A stretch of 64,000 bases of DNA from Cycloclasticus sp. symbiont of Bathymodiolus heckerae (GCA_002101235.1 LWTL01000119.1:49726-113725), one strand, 5' to 3'. Counted from the first letter of the stretch, positions 9,113 through 18,681 are shown. Numbers and translations: made by a program. Notes: generated from the sequence alone by a model not told the origin.

Positions 9113-11241
9113 AGAAAAGAACCTACCTCATTCCTATTGGGGTTCTGCTTAGCTTACTCTTCAGCCTTTACCTGATGAGCCACGCAACGCAGTCATCTTC
9201 ACAATTCAACGAGCTCTTTTCTTCGCTTATTTTAGTGAACCTTATCGGCGCTCTATTTCTATTTGGCTTACTTGTTGCCAATGTTCGCTGGCTTTGGCGA
9301 CAATTCAAAAGCCAAGCTGTTGGCTCAAAAATAACCGCAAGAATTGTTTTATTATTTTTTGCTATTTCCGTTATTCCAACCGGCATTGTTTTTTACTTCT
9401 CAAACCAGCTACTACACCAGAGTATCGACAGCTGGTTTGATGCGCAAATTGACGAGGCGATGCAAAATTCACTAAAGCTTAGCCGCCGCTCGTTGGATAA
9501 CCGAACCATATCTCTCGTAAAAGAAACACGACAACTCTCAACTCAACTGGAAAATGAAACTGATATATTTCTCTCGCTAACACTGGCAGGCCTTCTTATC
9601 CAAACCAGTGCTAACGAACTCACGATTTTTTCGAAACAAGGAAAAATCATCGCCTCAACTAATATAGACCCTAACGTTCTAATCCCCAACACGCCCGATA
9701 GCGCCATGCTCTCATTGGTCAGACAAAATAACGAGTTTATCGGCATCGAGCCCCGTGCAAACAACGAATTAATTGTTCGCACACTAGTTAACATTAAGCA
9801 CTCAAACCCCAAGCGTTATTTACAAGCCATCTACACCGTGCCCGAAGACATTAGCGAGCTGGCCAGTTCTGTAGAAAATGCTTATACCGCTTATCAAGAG
9901 TTCAACTATCTACGTAACTCGTTACGATTTAGCTTTACGCTAACGCTTTCTCTGGTACTAGTTTTCAGCCTATTAGCCGCTAGCTGGGCAGCATTCATCT
10001 TTGCGCGCGAATTAGTAGCCCCCATCCGCCAGTTAGTTAAAGGCACACAAGCCGTTGCAGAAGGCAATTATAAAAAGAAGCTAAAAACGAACCGTAAAGA
10101 TGAGCTCGGTTTTCTTGTTAATTCATTTAATGCGATGACTTCTCGTATATACAGCTCTCGAATGGAAGCGCATTCCGCACAAAAAGATGCGGAAGACCAA
10201 CATGCTTATTTAGAGACCGTATTAAGCCACCTATCCAATGGCGTTTTAGGCTTTGACCTTGCCTTACAACTTAAAACAACCAATAAGGGTGCAGACCAAA
10301 TCTTAGAACATCCGCTAACCACTTGTATTGGCCTGCCTCTAGAAAAAATCGCGCATGAGTTCCCTGAGCTGAATGCATTCACAAGCTTGTTATTGGACAG
10401 TTTCTCAGCCAAAGAAAAAGAGTGGCAGCAAGAGTTTATTTTCTCAATTAACCACCAAAAGAAAACATTATTGCTAAAAGGCACTCCGCAATACACAACC
10501 GATAAAGCCCTATTAGGTTATATTTTGATCTTTGATGACGTGACCCCCATCATTCAATCCCAACGCAACGCGGCATGGAGCGAGGTAGCTCAACGCCTCG
10601 CACACGAAATTAAAAACCCGCTTACACCAATACAACTATCGGCTGAACGATTACAAAGAAAGTTACACGACCAGCTTGATGATGATGCCAACAAGATTTT
10701 AAAAAAATCCACCGACACGATTGTTCAACAAGTAGCCGCAATGAAAAGCATGGTAAACGATTTTTCTGACTTTGCTCGCCCCCCTAAATCCACGCCTCAA
10801 GTCATTTCAATTGGGCAACTTATCGACAACATTACAACGTTATACCAAGCACAAATTCAGCGGCTCTCTATTCATATAGGAGATAACTTACCGCAAACAT
10901 TTGCCGACCCCGTACGCCTACGCCAAGTGCTCATTAATTTAATTAAGAATGCACAAGAAGCCATCGCCGATACCGAAAACGGTCAAATTACCGTCTCAAG
11001 CTGCTATCACAAAAATAACGATTGTATAGAAATTAGTATTGCTGATAATGGCCCAGGGGTAGATAATTCCGAGCTTGAACATGTATTTGAGCCTTATGTT
11101 ACCTCCAAAGAAAAGGGGACTGGCCTTGGGCTCGCTATTGTTAAAAAAATTATAGAAGAACACGGCGGAAGCATTATTATCCAACCTGTTGAGCCTCATG
11201 GCGCAAACTTTATTATTCAACTGCCGGTTGTTAACACTTAA
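9094..11241 (+). CDS. NtrY-like membrane sensor histidine kinase
   Basis: A sensor kinase of the NtrY type, probably phosphorylating the NtrX-like regulator 30 bases downstream. Two N-terminal membrane segments (YLIPIGVLLSLLFSLYL; FSSLILVNLIGALFLFGLL) and a third (IVLLFFAISVIPTGIVFYF) precede an extracytoplasmic region. Another segment near residues 285-305 leads into HAMP (APIRQLVKGTQAVAEGNY), a PAS-like region, HisKA with the phospho-acceptor His in HEIKNPLTPIQLSAERL near residue 503, and an HATPase domain (NLIKNAQEA, DNGPGVD, GTGLGLAIV). I chose the ATG at 9094; a GTG at 9067 is possible. Signals for NtrY kinases include nitrogen, redox and envelope state; which applies here is not visible. 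Confidence 0.88.
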   Translation: MAAHSIKKRTYLIPIGVLLSLLFSLYLMSHATQSSSQFNELFSSLILVNLIGALFLFGLLVANVRWLWRQFKSQAVGSKITARIVLLFFAISVIPTGIVFYFSNQLLHQSIDSWFDAQIDEAMQNSLKLSRRSLDNRTISLVKETRQLSTQLENETDIFLSLTLAGLLIQTSANELTIFSKQGKIIASTNIDPNVLIPNTPDSAMLSLVRQNNEFIGIEPRANNELIVRTLVNIKHSNPKRYLQAIYTVPEDISELASSVENAYTAYQEFNYLRNSLRFSFTLTLSLVLVFSLLAASWAAFIFARELVAPIRQLVKGTQAVAEGNYKKKLKTNRKDELGFLVNSFNAMTSRIYSSRMEAHSAQKDAEDQHAYLETVLSHLSNGVLGFDLALQLKTTNKGADQILEHPLTTCIGLPLEKIAHEFPELNAFTSLLLDSFSAKEKEWQQEFIFSINHQKKTLLLKGTPQYTTDKALLGYILIFDDVTPIIQSQRNAAWSEVAQRLAHEIKNPLTPIQLSAERLQRKLHDQLDDDANKILKKSTDTIVQQVAAMKSMVNDFSDFARPPKSTPQVISIGQLIDNITTLYQAQIQRLSIHIGDNLPQTFADPVRLRQVLINLIKNAQEAIADTENGQITVSSCYHKNNDCIEISIADNGPGVDNSELEHVFEPYVTSKEKGTGLGLAIVKKIIEEHGGSIIIQPVEPHGANFIIQLPVVNT

Positions 11242-11271
11242 AAATAACCGATTAATTTACAGGTACGCAGC

Positions 11272-12639
11272 ATGAACAAACCGCACATTCTTGTCATTGA
11301 CGACGAACCGGACATTCGCAGTCTCATTCGCGATATTCTTGAAGATGAGAGCTACGAAGTCTCTACCGCACAAAGCGCAGCTGCCGCTCAGCAAGCACGA
11401 CACGAATGCCGGCATGATTTAATTCTGCTTGATATTTGGATGCCTGACATCGATGGCGTTGCGCTACTCAAAGAATGGTCAACAAGCGGCGAACTATCCT
11501 GCCCTGTCATTATGATGTCCGGACACGGCACTGTAGAAACAGCGGTTGAAGCCACCCGCCTAGGAGCTTACGACTTCTTAGAAAAACCGCTTTCAATTGC
11601 AAAACTATTACTAACCGTTGAGCGCGCCTTAGAAGCTGAAAAGCTTAAGCAAGAAAACATAGATCTAAAACAATTTTCAACGACCGTTCAAGAACCGCTT
11701 GGAAATAGCCGAACAATACAACAACTTCTCGAACAAGCTCGCCGTTTAGGACAGCACGATACACGCGTTTTATTAACAGGCGAACCCGGCAGCGGTAAAG
11801 AGACCCTCGCACGATATATCCATGAAAACAGCTCAAGACGGCAAGCTCCTTTCGTTGAATTGAACACCGGCATTATTACTTCGCACAATGCTCTCGAAGA
11901 ATTTTTTGGTCGTGAAGATGGCGATTCCATACACTACGGCTTATTAGAAAAAGCGAACCACGGCACTTTGTTTATTGACGAAATTGGCGACATGGACAAT
12001 GAGGTTCAACATCGCCTATTAAGCGCATTAGAATCAAAATCATTTAAACGTATTGGCGGCCATGAAGACGTTAAAGCTGACGTCAAAATTATTGCCTCAT
12101 CTCGGCAAGACCTTGAAGAGGCCATTCAACATGGTCAGTTTAGGCAAGATTTATACTACTTGTTAAATGTTGCCAGCCTTCATTTGCCTTCATTAAGAGA
12201 CCGAAAAGAAGACATCCCTTTGCTGTTAGATTTTTATCTTCAACATTACATAAAGCGAGAAAATTTACCTAAACGCAAATTTACTATTGCGGCGCAACAA
12301 TTTTTAAGCGATTATATGTGGCTAGGGAATATACGCGAACTAAGGAATGTGGTTCAACGCCTTTTAATATTGGGCATTGGGGACGAGATTGGTCTCACCG
12401 AAGTTAAAACAACGCTCGGTGAATCCGCTAGATCCGTCATTACGTCAAATGATATACCGGTCTTTTATGATTTACCCCTTAAAGATGCGAGAGCACAATT
12501 TGAAAAAGCCTACCTTGATTATCACCTCGATCAACATAAAGGCAGCGTTACAAAATTGGCTGAAACCGCGGGTGTTGAAAGAACCCATTTATACCGTAAG
12601 CTACATGCCTTGGGCATTGAGTTTCGAGGCAAACGCTAA
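11272..12639 (+). CDS. NtrX-like response regulator with AAA+ domain, lacking GAFTGA
   Basis: Order: receiver (VIDDEPDIRSLIRDIL, phospho-Asp in LLDIWMPDIDG), AAA+ ATPase (Walker A GEPGSGKE, Walker B GTLFIDEIGDM, RDRKEDIPLL), and a Fis-type HTH (LAETAGVERTHLYRKLHALGI). The protein has 455 residues. Where sigma54 activators carry the GAFTGA loop, this one reads EFFGREDGDSIHYGLLEKA, so the sigma54-contacting motif is missing. It therefore probably does not activate sigma54 promoters and may act as a repressor or with sigma70. Its partner is the NtrY-like kinase upstream. Confidence 0.88.
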   Translation: MNKPHILVIDDEPDIRSLIRDILEDESYEVSTAQSAAAAQQARHECRHDLILLDIWMPDIDGVALLKEWSTSGELSCPVIMMSGHGTVETAVEATRLGAYDFLEKPLSIAKLLLTVERALEAEKLKQENIDLKQFSTTVQEPLGNSRTIQQLLEQARRLGQHDTRVLLTGEPGSGKETLARYIHENSSRRQAPFVELNTGIITSHNALEEFFGREDGDSIHYGLLEKANHGTLFIDEIGDMDNEVQHRLLSALESKSFKRIGGHEDVKADVKIIASSRQDLEEAIQHGQFRQDLYYLLNVASLHLPSLRDRKEDIPLLLDFYLQHYIKRENLPKRKFTIAAQQFLSDYMWLGNIRELRNVVQRLLILGIGDEIGLTEVKTTLGESARSVITSNDIPVFYDLPLKDARAQFEKAYLDYHLDQHKGSVTKLAETAGVERTHLYRKLHALGIEFRGKR

Positions 12640-12660
12640 CCCTACGCATCGCTGTATCTC

Positions 12661-14049
12661 ATGAGAATTATCATTTTAGGCGCAGGCCGTGTCGGCTTCA
12701 CCGTTGCCAGCAACTTATCAAGTGAAAATATCGACATCACATTGATCGATAAAAACCAGCAAGTTATTGATACCGTTTGCGAACGCTTGGATGTCTCCGC
12801 TATTTGCGGCAATGTATCCCACCCTGATGTATTAGAAAGCGCAGGTATTAAACAAGCCGATATTATTATTGCCGTCACCGACAGCGATGAAACTAATATG
12901 ATGGCATGCCAAATTGCTCATCATTTATTTAACGTTCGACAAAAAATTGCCCGCGTAAGAGCACAAACCTTTCTTGACCTCAAAGACCGCCTATTTCATA
13001 AAGACGCTATTCCCATCGATGTCATTATTAACCCTGAAAATGAAATCGTTCAGTTCATTAAGAACCTTATTCTTCACCCCGGCGCGCAACAAGTTTTATC
13101 TTTTGCTAATAACTCTCTCAGTTTAGTTGAAACAAAGTGCGGGCGTCATAGCCTCCTTATTGGGAAGTCACTCAGCGATCTAACGAGTGAGCTACAAGGT
13201 GTTTATGCGCGAATCGCCATTATCTATAGGCACTCAGAAATAATCATTCCCAACAACCAAACTGTTATTGAAGAGAATGACCGGCTTTTCTTTGTCGCCG
13301 CCTCCGATGATATCCAAAAAGTATTAAGCTTATTATTTAACCAAAATAAACCTTACAAACGCCTCATTATTGCTGGTGGCGGTAGAATTGGATTAGGTTT
13401 AGCAAAAGAACTGGAAAACACACTTCAAGTTAAAATTATTACCAAAAGCAATAAAAAGGCCTATGACTTATCTGAACAGCTAGATCACAGCATTGTACTC
13501 TGTGGCGATGCAACAGACGAAGCCTTCTTGCTAGATGAAAACATAGACAGAACCGATGTTTTTTGTACCCTCACCAGCGATGACGAAACAAACATTCTAT
13601 GCTCAATGCTAGCCAAAAACCTTGGCGCTAAAGTCGTAATGAGCCTAGTAGACAGAAATGCCTATATGAGCATGGTCGATAACGGTTCCATTGATAACGT
13701 TATTTACCCTCAACACACGACCATCGGCAAAATTCTTAGCCAGGTGAGGCAAGGGGATATCACCAGCGTACACTCTTTACTGCGTGGGCAAGCAGAAACC
13801 TTTGAAGCAATTATTCAGGATCAAGATAAATCTAATATCGCCGGAAAAGCAATTAACGACCTGAAACTGCCCCTAGGAAGCTTTGTTATAGGTATGGTCA
13901 GAAACTCGCTATCTATTCCCGCAAAAGGTGAGCTGATCATCGAAACAGGTGACCACTTAATTTTATTTATATCCGACAAGTCACTCATTCATCAGGTTGA
14001 AGCGCTCTTCTCACCCACAAAATCACTGTTTAGCCGACTCATCAACTAA
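12661..14049 (+). CDS. trkA: Trk potassium uptake regulatory protein TrkA
   Basis: Cytoplasmic NAD-binding regulator of the Trk potassium channel complex. It has two RCK modules in tandem: the first Rossmann motif is IIILGAGRVGFTVASNL at the N-terminus and the second is LIIAGGGRIGLGLAKEL near residue 237, each followed by a TrkA-C domain. The 462 residues fit TrkA. trkH begins two bases after its stop, so regulator and channel are made together. The ntrYX-trkAH order is shared with other gammaproteobacteria. Confidence 0.95.
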   Translation: MRIIILGAGRVGFTVASNLSSENIDITLIDKNQQVIDTVCERLDVSAICGNVSHPDVLESAGIKQADIIIAVTDSDETNMMACQIAHHLFNVRQKIARVRAQTFLDLKDRLFHKDAIPIDVIINPENEIVQFIKNLILHPGAQQVLSFANNSLSLVETKCGRHSLLIGKSLSDLTSELQGVYARIAIIYRHSEIIIPNNQTVIEENDRLFFVAASDDIQKVLSLLFNQNKPYKRLIIAGGGRIGLGLAKELENTLQVKIITKSNKKAYDLSEQLDHSIVLCGDATDEAFLLDENIDRTDVFCTLTSDDETNILCSMLAKNLGAKVVMSLVDRNAYMSMVDNGSIDNVIYPQHTTIGKILSQVRQGDITSVHSLLRGQAETFEAIIQDQDKSNIAGKAINDLKLPLGSFVIGMVRNSLSIPAKGELIIETGDHLILFISDKSLIHQVEALFSPTKSLFSRLIN

Positions 14050-14051
14050 AC

Positions 14052-15503
14052 ATGCACTTTAACGTTATTCGTCGAATATCCGGACTGTTGTTAGGTCTAT
14101 TTAGCATCACCATGCTGCCTCCTATCTTCATATCTTATCTTTACGAAGAACAAAATCACCAACCTTTTATTATCGGGTTTTTCACCATTTTTCTAACCGG
14201 CGGCATCCTTTGGGCAACAGCCAGAAATGCTAAAGGGGAATTACGTACACGCGATGGCTTCGTCATCGCTACTATTTTTTGGCTAACGCTTGGTTTATCC
14301 GGCGCTATCCCTTTTTATGTTTCTGATATGCCGTCTTTATCGCTAACAGATGCCATTTTTGAGTCTATTTCTGGCCTTACCACCACGGGTGCAACCGTTA
14401 TCACTGGGCTAGACAGCCTACCCAAATCTATCCTTTTCTACCGCCAACAACTGCAATGGTTCGGCGGCATGGGCATCATTGTGCTTGCTGTTGCCATTTT
14501 ACCTATGCTCGGTATCGGTGGCATGCAGCTCTATAAAACAGAAACGCCTGGCCCCGTTAAAGATGCCAAACTAACACCCCGTATTACCGAAACGGCTAAA
14601 GCGCTTTGGGAGATTTATCTTGGCCTAACCATTGCTTGTGCTCTTGCTTACTGGTTTGGCGGCATGTCCTTATTTGATGCCATCACACACAGTTTCAGCA
14701 CCGTCTCAATTGGCGGTTTTTCAACTCACGATGCAAGCTTTGCCTTCTTTGATAGCTCTACTCTTAACTACATCTGCATTGGCTTTATGTTTGTTGCCGG
14801 CATTAACTTTGCCCTCCACTTTAAGGCCGCAAAATCACTCAATTTCTCGTTATATACCCAAAACAGCGAACTTAAAGCCTATTCATTTATATTTTTAAGC
14901 CACACCGCACTCATTTGCTTCGCGCTGTTTATTCTTGGCTCTACGCTCGAGCACTCCGCCATTTTTGAACAAAGCCTTTTTCAAGTTGTTTCCTTTGCAA
15001 CAACCTCAGGCTTTACTTCAACTAACCATTCACTTTGGCCTTCTTTTATTCCTGTTCTACTCATATTTGTTAGCTTTTATGGCGGCTGTGGCGGTTCTAC
15101 TGCTGGCGGCATTAAAGTCGTTCGCATCCTAATTATGCTGAAGCAATTAGGCAAAGAGATCACCCACCTTATTCACCCGCACGCAGACATGCCTGTAAAG
15201 TTAGATCACCATATTGTTTCACGTCCTGTTATCAACGCCGTATGGAGCTTTTTCTCTGCCTATATTTTATCCTTCGGCGTGCTGATGATCTTAATGATGA
15301 TCACTGGGCTCGATCAAGTCACTGCTTTTTCTGCTGTCGCCGCTACGCTTAATAACTTAGGCCCTGGCTTAGGTGATATCAGCAGTAACTACGCAAGCAT
15401 TCCCGATGCCAGCAAATGGATTGCCTGCTTCGCCATGCTGCTTGGGCGCTTAGAGATATTTACATTACTTGTTCTATTTAGCCCTGTTTTCTGGCGCGAT
15501 TAA
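14052..15503 (+). CDS. trkH: Trk potassium transporter TrkH
   Basis: Integral-membrane potassium translocating subunit. The protein has 483 residues with about ten hydrophobic segments and the four pore-loop selectivity filters: SGLTTTGATV, STVSIGGFSTHD, FATTSGFTSTN and AATLNNLGPGLG. The FYGGCGGSTAGGIKVVR segment is characteristic of TrkH/TrkG. It works with TrkA just upstream. Its stop codon overlaps the start of the following methyltransferase gene (TAATG). Confidence 0.95.
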   Translation: MHFNVIRRISGLLLGLFSITMLPPIFISYLYEEQNHQPFIIGFFTIFLTGGILWATARNAKGELRTRDGFVIATIFWLTLGLSGAIPFYVSDMPSLSLTDAIFESISGLTTTGATVITGLDSLPKSILFYRQQLQWFGGMGIIVLAVAILPMLGIGGMQLYKTETPGPVKDAKLTPRITETAKALWEIYLGLTIACALAYWFGGMSLFDAITHSFSTVSIGGFSTHDASFAFFDSSTLNYICIGFMFVAGINFALHFKAAKSLNFSLYTQNSELKAYSFIFLSHTALICFALFILGSTLEHSAIFEQSLFQVVSFATTSGFTSTNHSLWPSFIPVLLIFVSFYGGCGGSTAGGIKVVRILIMLKQLGKEITHLIHPHADMPVKLDHHIVSRPVINAVWSFFSAYILSFGVLMILMMITGLDQVTAFSAVAATLNNLGPGLGDISSNYASIPDASKWIACFAMLLGRLEIFTLLVLFSPVFWRD

Positions 15504-16078
15504 TGACTGATTTACAAGATAAATGGGATGCGATTTACCATAAACGCGAAGACTTAATTCCAGACCCTGCCACTATGCTGCCCCTCTATGCGCATTTACT
15601 ACCTACAAAAGGGCGCGCGCTAGACCTTGCTTGTGGGCTTGGTGGCAATGCATTCTTTATGGCTAAACAAGGACTACAAGTTGATGCTTGGGATATATCA
15701 CCTGTTGCTGTCGAACGTATCAATAACAACAGCCAAACAAAGACTGTTCATGCATCGACCGTTGATGCTAACCAAGTTGACTTCCCTACCGAATATTACG
15801 ACGTTATTACAGTCTCTCGCTTCTTAAATAGGCACATTTCACACCAATTAATCTGCGCATTAAAACCTGGCGGCCTTCTTTTTTATCAAACATTCACCCT
15901 AGAAAAGGCACAATCTGGTGGTCCGAGCAACCCCGAGTTCTTATTAAAAAAAGGCGAACTACTCTCACTTTTTGCCATCTTAGAACCCGTTATCTATCAT
16001 GAAGAATCCACCCTTGGAAACACAAAGCAAGGCATAAGAAACGAGGCTATTCTTATCGCCAAAAAGCCCATAATCTGA
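15503..16078 (+). CDS. class I SAM-dependent methyltransferase (TehB-like)
   Basis: A 191-residue single-domain methyltransferase. Motif I is ALDLACGLGGNAFFMAKQG, followed by an acidic motif II (VDAWDISPVAVERI); FYQTFTLEKAQSGGPSNPEFLL resembles tellurite/thiopurine-type (TehB family) enzymes. The substrate cannot be told from the sequence. It overlaps trkH by one base and ends the trk operon; 64 bases separate it from the rhodanese gene, which has its own promoter-like sequence. Confidence 0.8.
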   Translation: MTDLQDKWDAIYHKREDLIPDPATMLPLYAHLLPTKGRALDLACGLGGNAFFMAKQGLQVDAWDISPVAVERINNNSQTKTVHASTVDANQVDFPTEYYDVITVSRFLNRHISHQLICALKPGGLLFYQTFTLEKAQSGGPSNPEFLLKKGELLSLFAILEPVIYHEESTLGNTKQGIRNEAILIAKKPII

Positions 16079-16107
16079 AACCATTCCCGCTATTGTTCAT
16101 ATCGTTG

Positions 16108-16113
16108 TATAAT
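16108..16113 (+). promoter_or_regulatory. candidate -10 element upstream of the rhodanese gene
   Basis: A perfect TATAAT lies 30 bases before the rhodanese start, in the short gap after the methyltransferase. No good -35 hexamer is present at 16-18 bases, so this is a tentative promoter. Confidence 0.35.
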
Positions 16114-16142
16114 GGGCGGCTAACTTCATTTTAAGGCCTTCA

Positions 16143-16541
16143 ATGTCTGCTATTAAAACCGTCAACCCTACTCAGGCTCACGATATTTTAAAAAACGATG
16201 CCGATGCAATTTTGATCGACACGCGTACTAAAATTGAGTTCTCCTTTGTCGGGCACCCTGTCGGCGCTGTTCACGTTCCTCTGAAAAGACCCCCTAATTG
16301 GGATAACTTTCCAGACTTCGTGGAGCAAGTTGAAAAACACCTTTCATCTAAAAGCACACCCGTTGTATTAATGTGCCGCAGCGGAGCACGTTCTATGGAC
16401 GCTGCAAAGTTGCTCGAAGAAGCTGGCTACCAAACACTTTACAACATGGACGAAGGGTTTGAAGGCGACAAAGATGAAAACAATCACCGCAGTACCATCA
16501 GTGGCTGGCGTTTTCATAAACTCCCATGGGAACAAAGCTAA
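16143..16541 (+). CDS. rhodanese-like sulfurtransferase
   Basis: Single-domain rhodanese of 132 residues. The active-site loop is VVLMCRSGARSMDAAKLLEEAGY with the catalytic Cys near residue 79; DTRTKIEFSFVGHPVGAVHVPL is the usual N-terminal signature. The ending NNHRSTISGWRFHKLPWEQS is also seen in small gammaproteobacterial rhodaneses. It may transfer sulfane sulfur to cyanide or a protein acceptor; the physiological acceptor is unknown. typA follows 63 bases downstream. Confidence 0.9.
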   Translation: MSAIKTVNPTQAHDILKNDADAILIDTRTKIEFSFVGHPVGAVHVPLKRPPNWDNFPDFVEQVEKHLSSKSTPVVLMCRSGARSMDAAKLLEEAGYQTLYNMDEGFEGDKDENNHRSTISGWRFHKLPWEQS

Positions 16542-16604
16542 ACTCACTACAACACATCATATTTTTTTAGGCTCACGCCACCCAAATTATAGGAATCAAA
16601 CCTC

Positions 16605-18425
16605 GTGAAACAGAACCTTCGTAATATCGCTATCATTGCCCACGTTGACCACGGTAAAACTACCCTTGTTGACAAACTGCTAGAACAATCCGGCACACTT
16701 GACCGTAAATCTGAAGGTTCTGAGCGCATCATGGACTCTAACGATCAAGAAAGAGAGCGAGGAATAACCATTCTTGCAAAAAACACTGCTATTGAGTGGG
16801 AAGGCATTCATATTAATATCGTGGACACCCCGGGCCATGCCGATTTCGGCGGCGAAGTTGAGCGCGTATTATCTATGGTCGATTGCGTTTTATTACTGGT
16901 TGATGCTGTTGATGGCCCTATGCCTCAAACACGTTTTGTAACCTCTAAAGCATTCGAGCAAGGCCTAAAGCCTATTGTTGTCATCAATAAGGTTGATCGT
17001 CCAGGCTCTCGCCCTGATTGGGTTGTTGACCAAGTGTTTGATTTGTTCGACAAACTTGGCGCAACCGACGAACAGCTTGATTTCCCTGTTATCTATGCAT
17101 CAGCCATTAATGGCGTTGCAGGTCCAGAAGCTGATGAGCTTGCTGATGACATGACACCTTTGTTTGAAATTATTCGTGACAGCGTTCCACAACCTGAGGT
17201 TGACGTAACAGCCCCCCTCCAAATGCAAATTTCTTCTCTTGCTTACGACAGCTATGTTGGCGTTATCGGTGTTGGTCGCATTACTCGCGGCAGCTTAAAA
17301 CCAGGGCAAACAGTCGTCGTGATTGATAGTGAAAACAAAGAACGTAAAGCAAAAGTGCTGAACGTTAAAGCTCATTTGGGCTTAGAGCGCATTGAAGTTG
17401 AAGAAGCCTTTGCTGGTGACATCGTTTGTATTAACGGCATCGATGGCCTCGGTATTTCAGACACCTTATGCGATCCTGATTGCATTGAAGCAATGCCGCC
17501 TTTATCGGTTGACGAACCGACTGTTAGCATGACCTTCTCTGTTAATAACTCGCCATTTGCTGGTCAAGACGGTAAGTATATTACTTCACGCAATATTAAA
17601 GAGCGTTTAAACCAAGAACTCATCCATAACGTTGCTTTACGCGTCGCACAAGGCCCCACCCCAGACAAGTTCATCGTCTCCGGTCGTGGCGAACTTCACC
17701 TGTCTGTTTTAATTGAAACCATGCGCCGTGAAGGTTACGAAATAGGCGTTGGCCGACCTGAAGTAATTCAAAAAGAAATTGACGGCAAGCTACACGAACC
17801 GTTTGAACAAGTTGTTATTGACATCGAAGAGCAACACCAAGGCCCTATTATGGAAGAAATGGGCTTACGTAAAGCCGAACTCACCAACATGGAACCTGAC
17901 GGCAAAGGCCGTATGCGTCTTGAATTCATGAGCCCTTCACGCGGCTTAATTGGCTTCCGTGGTCACTTTTTAACGCTGACCTCTGGCTCAGGCATTATGA
18001 CCAGCATCTTCGATCATTACGGCCAAGTAAAAGCCGGCGAAATCACTTCGCGTAAAAATGGTGTTCTGGTTTCTATGGCAAAAGGCAAAACAGCCGCCTT
18101 TGGCTTATTCGGGTTGCAAGATCGCGGCAAACTTTTCTTAGGCCATGCCGAAGACATATACGAAGGTCAAATTGTTGGTTTACACTCTAGAAGCAACGAT
18201 TTAGCGGTTAACCCAACAAAAGGCAAACAGCTCACCAACGTTCGCGCATCAGGCACAGACGAAGCTTTAACACTCGTACCGCCTATCATCATGACTCTAG
18301 AGCAAGCTCTTGAGTTTATCGAAGATGACGAATTGGTTGAAGTAACACCTTCATTTATCCGCCTTAGGAAAAAATTACTCACTGAGAATGAGCGTAAACG
18401 CGCATCTCGCGGGCCAAAGTCTTAA
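16605..18425 (+). CDS. typA: ribosome-associated GTPase TypA/BipA
   Basis: Translational GTPase of 606 residues that binds the ribosome under stress and cold and helps 50S assembly. The G1 loop [16 protein letters not shown]2 RGITI, G3 DTPGHADF and G4 [12 protein letters not shown] are intact, followed by the EF-G-like domains and the BipA-specific C-terminus ([12 protein letters not shown]). The start is GTG at 16605, giving [20 protein letters not shown], which aligns with the E. coli start. The small RNA gene on the opposite strand converges with it, its terminator beginning 20 bases after the typA stop. Confidence 0.96.
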   Translation: MKQNLRNIAIIAHVDHGKTTLVDKLLEQSGTLDRKSEGSERIMDSNDQERERGITILAKNTAIEWEGIHINIVDTPGHADFGGEVERVLSMVDCVLLLVDAVDGPMPQTRFVTSKAFEQGLKPIVVINKVDRPGSRPDWVVDQVFDLFDKLGATDEQLDFPVIYASAINGVAGPEADELADDMTPLFEIIRDSVPQPEVDVTAPLQMQISSLAYDSYVGVIGVGRITRGSLKPGQTVVVIDSENKERKAKVLNVKAHLGLERIEVEEAFAGDIVCINGIDGLGISDTLCDPDCIEAMPPLSVDEPTVSMTFSVNNSPFAGQDGKYITSRNIKERLNQELIHNVALRVAQGPTPDKFIVSGRGELHLSVLIETMRREGYEIGVGRPEVIQKEIDGKLHEPFEQVVIDIEEQHQGPIMEEMGLRKAELTNMEPDGKGRMRLEFMSPSRGLIGFRGHFLTLTSGSGIMTSIFDHYGQVKAGEITSRKNGVLVSMAKGKTAAFGLFGLQDRGKLFLGHAEDIYEGQIVGLHSRSNDLAVNPTKGKQLTNVRASGTDEALTLVPPIIMTLEQALEFIEDDELVEVTPSFIRLRKKLLTENERKRASRGPKS

Positions 18426-18444
18426 GCGGCATAGCCTACAACGC

Positions 18445-18477
18445 AAAAAAAACCGACGGAGTATAAACTCCGTCGGT
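18445..18477 (-). terminator. Rho-independent terminator of the small RNA
   Basis: The arms ACCGACGGAGT (18452-18462) and ACTCCGTCGGT (18467-18477) are perfect 11-bp complements with a 4-base loop. On the minus strand the stem is followed by seven to eight T residues (18445-18452); on the plus strand no T run follows. The orientation therefore marks a leftward transcript, not typA. Confidence 0.9.
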
Positions 18478-18608
18478 AGCATTATCACCTAGCTTGGTTG
18501 GCAAAAAATCAGTCCTATTCAACCTCCATGTCGATAATGCGGTCCTTTGCATATCCTTATCAAACAATCCTTGTTTGGCGAGATCCTTCTCGCAGATTCT
18601 TTGGTGAC
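18445..18608 (-). ncRNA. CsrA/RsmA-sequestering small RNA (RsmY/RsmZ/CsrB type)
   Basis: Predicted transcript of about 160 nt between typA and hisB, with no ORF on this strand. It contains seven GGA triplets. Two are in the loops of perfect 6-bp hairpins placed back to back: GCGAGA-AGGA-TCTCGC (18578-18593) and CAAACA-AGGAT-TGTTTG (18561-18577). Others are AAGGATA, AAGGACC, TGGAGG, TAGGACT and one in the terminator stem. An 8-bp long-range pair (GCATTATC, 18533-18540, with GATAATGC, 18479-18486) closes the middle domain. GGA in hairpin loops is the recognised ligand of CsrA/RsmA. It ends in a strong terminator and starts downstream of a -10 and a GacA box. The transcript start is inferred; sequence homology to a named family member was not tested. 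Confidence 0.88.
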
Positions 18609-18614
18609 GAAGAA

Positions 18615-18620
18615 AGTATA
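18615..18620 (-). promoter_or_regulatory. -10 element of the small RNA promoter
   Basis: On the minus strand this reads TATACT. A start about seven bases later puts the RNA 5' end near 18606-18608. There is no good -35 hexamer at 16-18 bases, as expected for an activator-dependent promoter. Confidence 0.65.
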
Positions 18621-18663
18621 GCCATTCACTAATTTATAAAACATAAGCCATATCTTCATTTTA

Positions 18664-18681
18664 TGTAAGCATATGCTTACA
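18664..18681 (-). promoter_or_regulatory. GacA upstream activating sequence
   Basis: A perfect 18-bp palindrome, TGTAAG-CATATG-CTTACA, matching the published GacA box TGTAAG-N6-CTTACA found before rsmX, rsmY and rsmZ. Its centre is about 65 bases upstream of the inferred start of the small RNA, where GacA boxes normally lie. It implies a GacS/GacA (BarA/UvrY) system elsewhere in the genome. Confidence 0.88.

Noticed and set aside
18452..18477. Terminator of typA on the plus strand
   Set aside because: The hairpin is followed by T residues only on the minus strand, and a leftward promoter, GacA box and GGA-rich RNA explain it better. It may still help stop typA.
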